Part shown: one piece after another, positions 63,871 to 64,000 of the stretch | Position numbering within the stretch: position 1 is the stretch's first letter | How the letters are laid out: the number at the start of each line of letters is the position of its first letter | Source: Thioploca sp. | GTDB lineage: Bacteria > Pseudomonadota > Gammaproteobacteria > Beggiatoales > Beggiatoaceae | DNA: 64,000 nucleotides | Reading direction: 5' to 3' | NCBI GenBank assembly: GCA_012032555.1 | Contig: JAAUSR010000001.1 | Span: 97,604 to 161,603, forward strand | Made by a program: the position numbers and the translations under genes | The notes under the pieces: generated by a model | What the model saw: the letters and a program-made list of their open reading frames with translations, nothing else | What the model was told of the DNA's origin: nothing | Database searches by the model: none

Positions 63871-63993
63871 TGCCATTAAGTTAAGAAAAATTTCTCCCCT
63901 CCTTGAGAAGGAGGGGCCGGGGGTGGTTAAAAAAAGTTGATTTTATTCAATTCCTTAGTCACACCCTCAACCCCCTCCTTGGTAAGGAGGGGG
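63871..63993. repeat. Terminal repeat cluster with CCCCTCCTT palindromes
   Basis: After a TGCCATTAAGTTAA unit (63871-63884) come two hairpins, CCCCTCCTT-gag-AAGGAGGGG (63896-63916) and CCCCCTCCTT-ggt-AAGGAGGGGG (from 63971). Such G/C-rich palindromes are dispersed multi-copy elements in Beggiatoaceae and cyanobacteria, and contigs often break in them. Confidence 0.65.
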
Positions 63994-64000
63994 GAATTCG

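Overview
The window reads as a chromosomal contig of a large, colourless sulfur-oxidising gammaproteobacterium of the Beggiatoa/Thioploca/Thiomargarita group (Beggiatoaceae, Thiotrichales). The evidence is an AT-rich genome with gammaproteobacterial housekeeping synteny (miaB-phoH-ybeY-corC-lnt), a dsrN-dsrR pair from the tail of a sulfur-oxidation dsr cluster, cytochrome P460 and bacteriohemerythrin genes, many decayed insertion sequences, and tandem TAACTGA heptamers, which are known from marine Beggiatoaceae. Assignment below family level is not possible from the sequence alone.

Layout. 1-6757: the end of a caspase-like protease, an ECF sigma factor, a probable membrane anti-sigma factor, a CHAT/TPR lipoprotein and a frame-broken filamentous-haemagglutinin (TPS) adhesin. 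This looks like a stress- or surface-signalling module and is the most unusual neighbourhood in the window. 6758-9360: IS630/IS66 relics around an orphan sulfate-binding protein. 9369-16108: cytochrome c, a repeat-rich secreted protein, an OmpA lipoprotein, dsrN-dsrR-phhB and a TAXI solute receptor. 16209-19728: divergent bioF/bioD, gmhB and a zinc-ribbon FGE-like membrane protein. 20118-23355: glycogen synthase and a GH57 enzyme. 23502-26586: WecG-type glycosyltransferase, epimerase and B12/radical SAM protein. 26882-34574: hemerythrin, a 1268-residue repetitive surface protein, an Rpn nuclease bracketed by repeats, a cyclase and a DUF1269-like protein. 35103-38664: maeB and a Pho-box-controlled pstS. 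39060-45435: miaB-phoH-ybeY-corC-(CZB)-lnt and a convergent zinc-ribbon gene. 46284-53433: a split MscK-like channel, an HDAC-family hydrolase, a glycine-rich membrane protein and a NUC1-type nuclease. 53531-62596: a Cys-rich secreted protein, bioA, rsmE, cytochrome P460, two secreted/membrane proteins, a split mnmG, speE and plsC. 63122-63335: tRNA-Ala(GGC) and tRNA-Glu(UUC) with a clear promoter. The window ends in an IS982 relic and palindromic repeats.

Five otherwise intact genes (TPS adhesin, GH57, epimerase, MscK-like channel, mnmG) are each broken by one base, four of them in A/T homopolymers. A one-base correction restores a full-length frame in every case. Draft-sequence error is the simplest explanation. 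However, two of the breaks share an identical in-frame TTTTTAAA shifty-stop context, so recoding or transcript slippage should be excluded experimentally.
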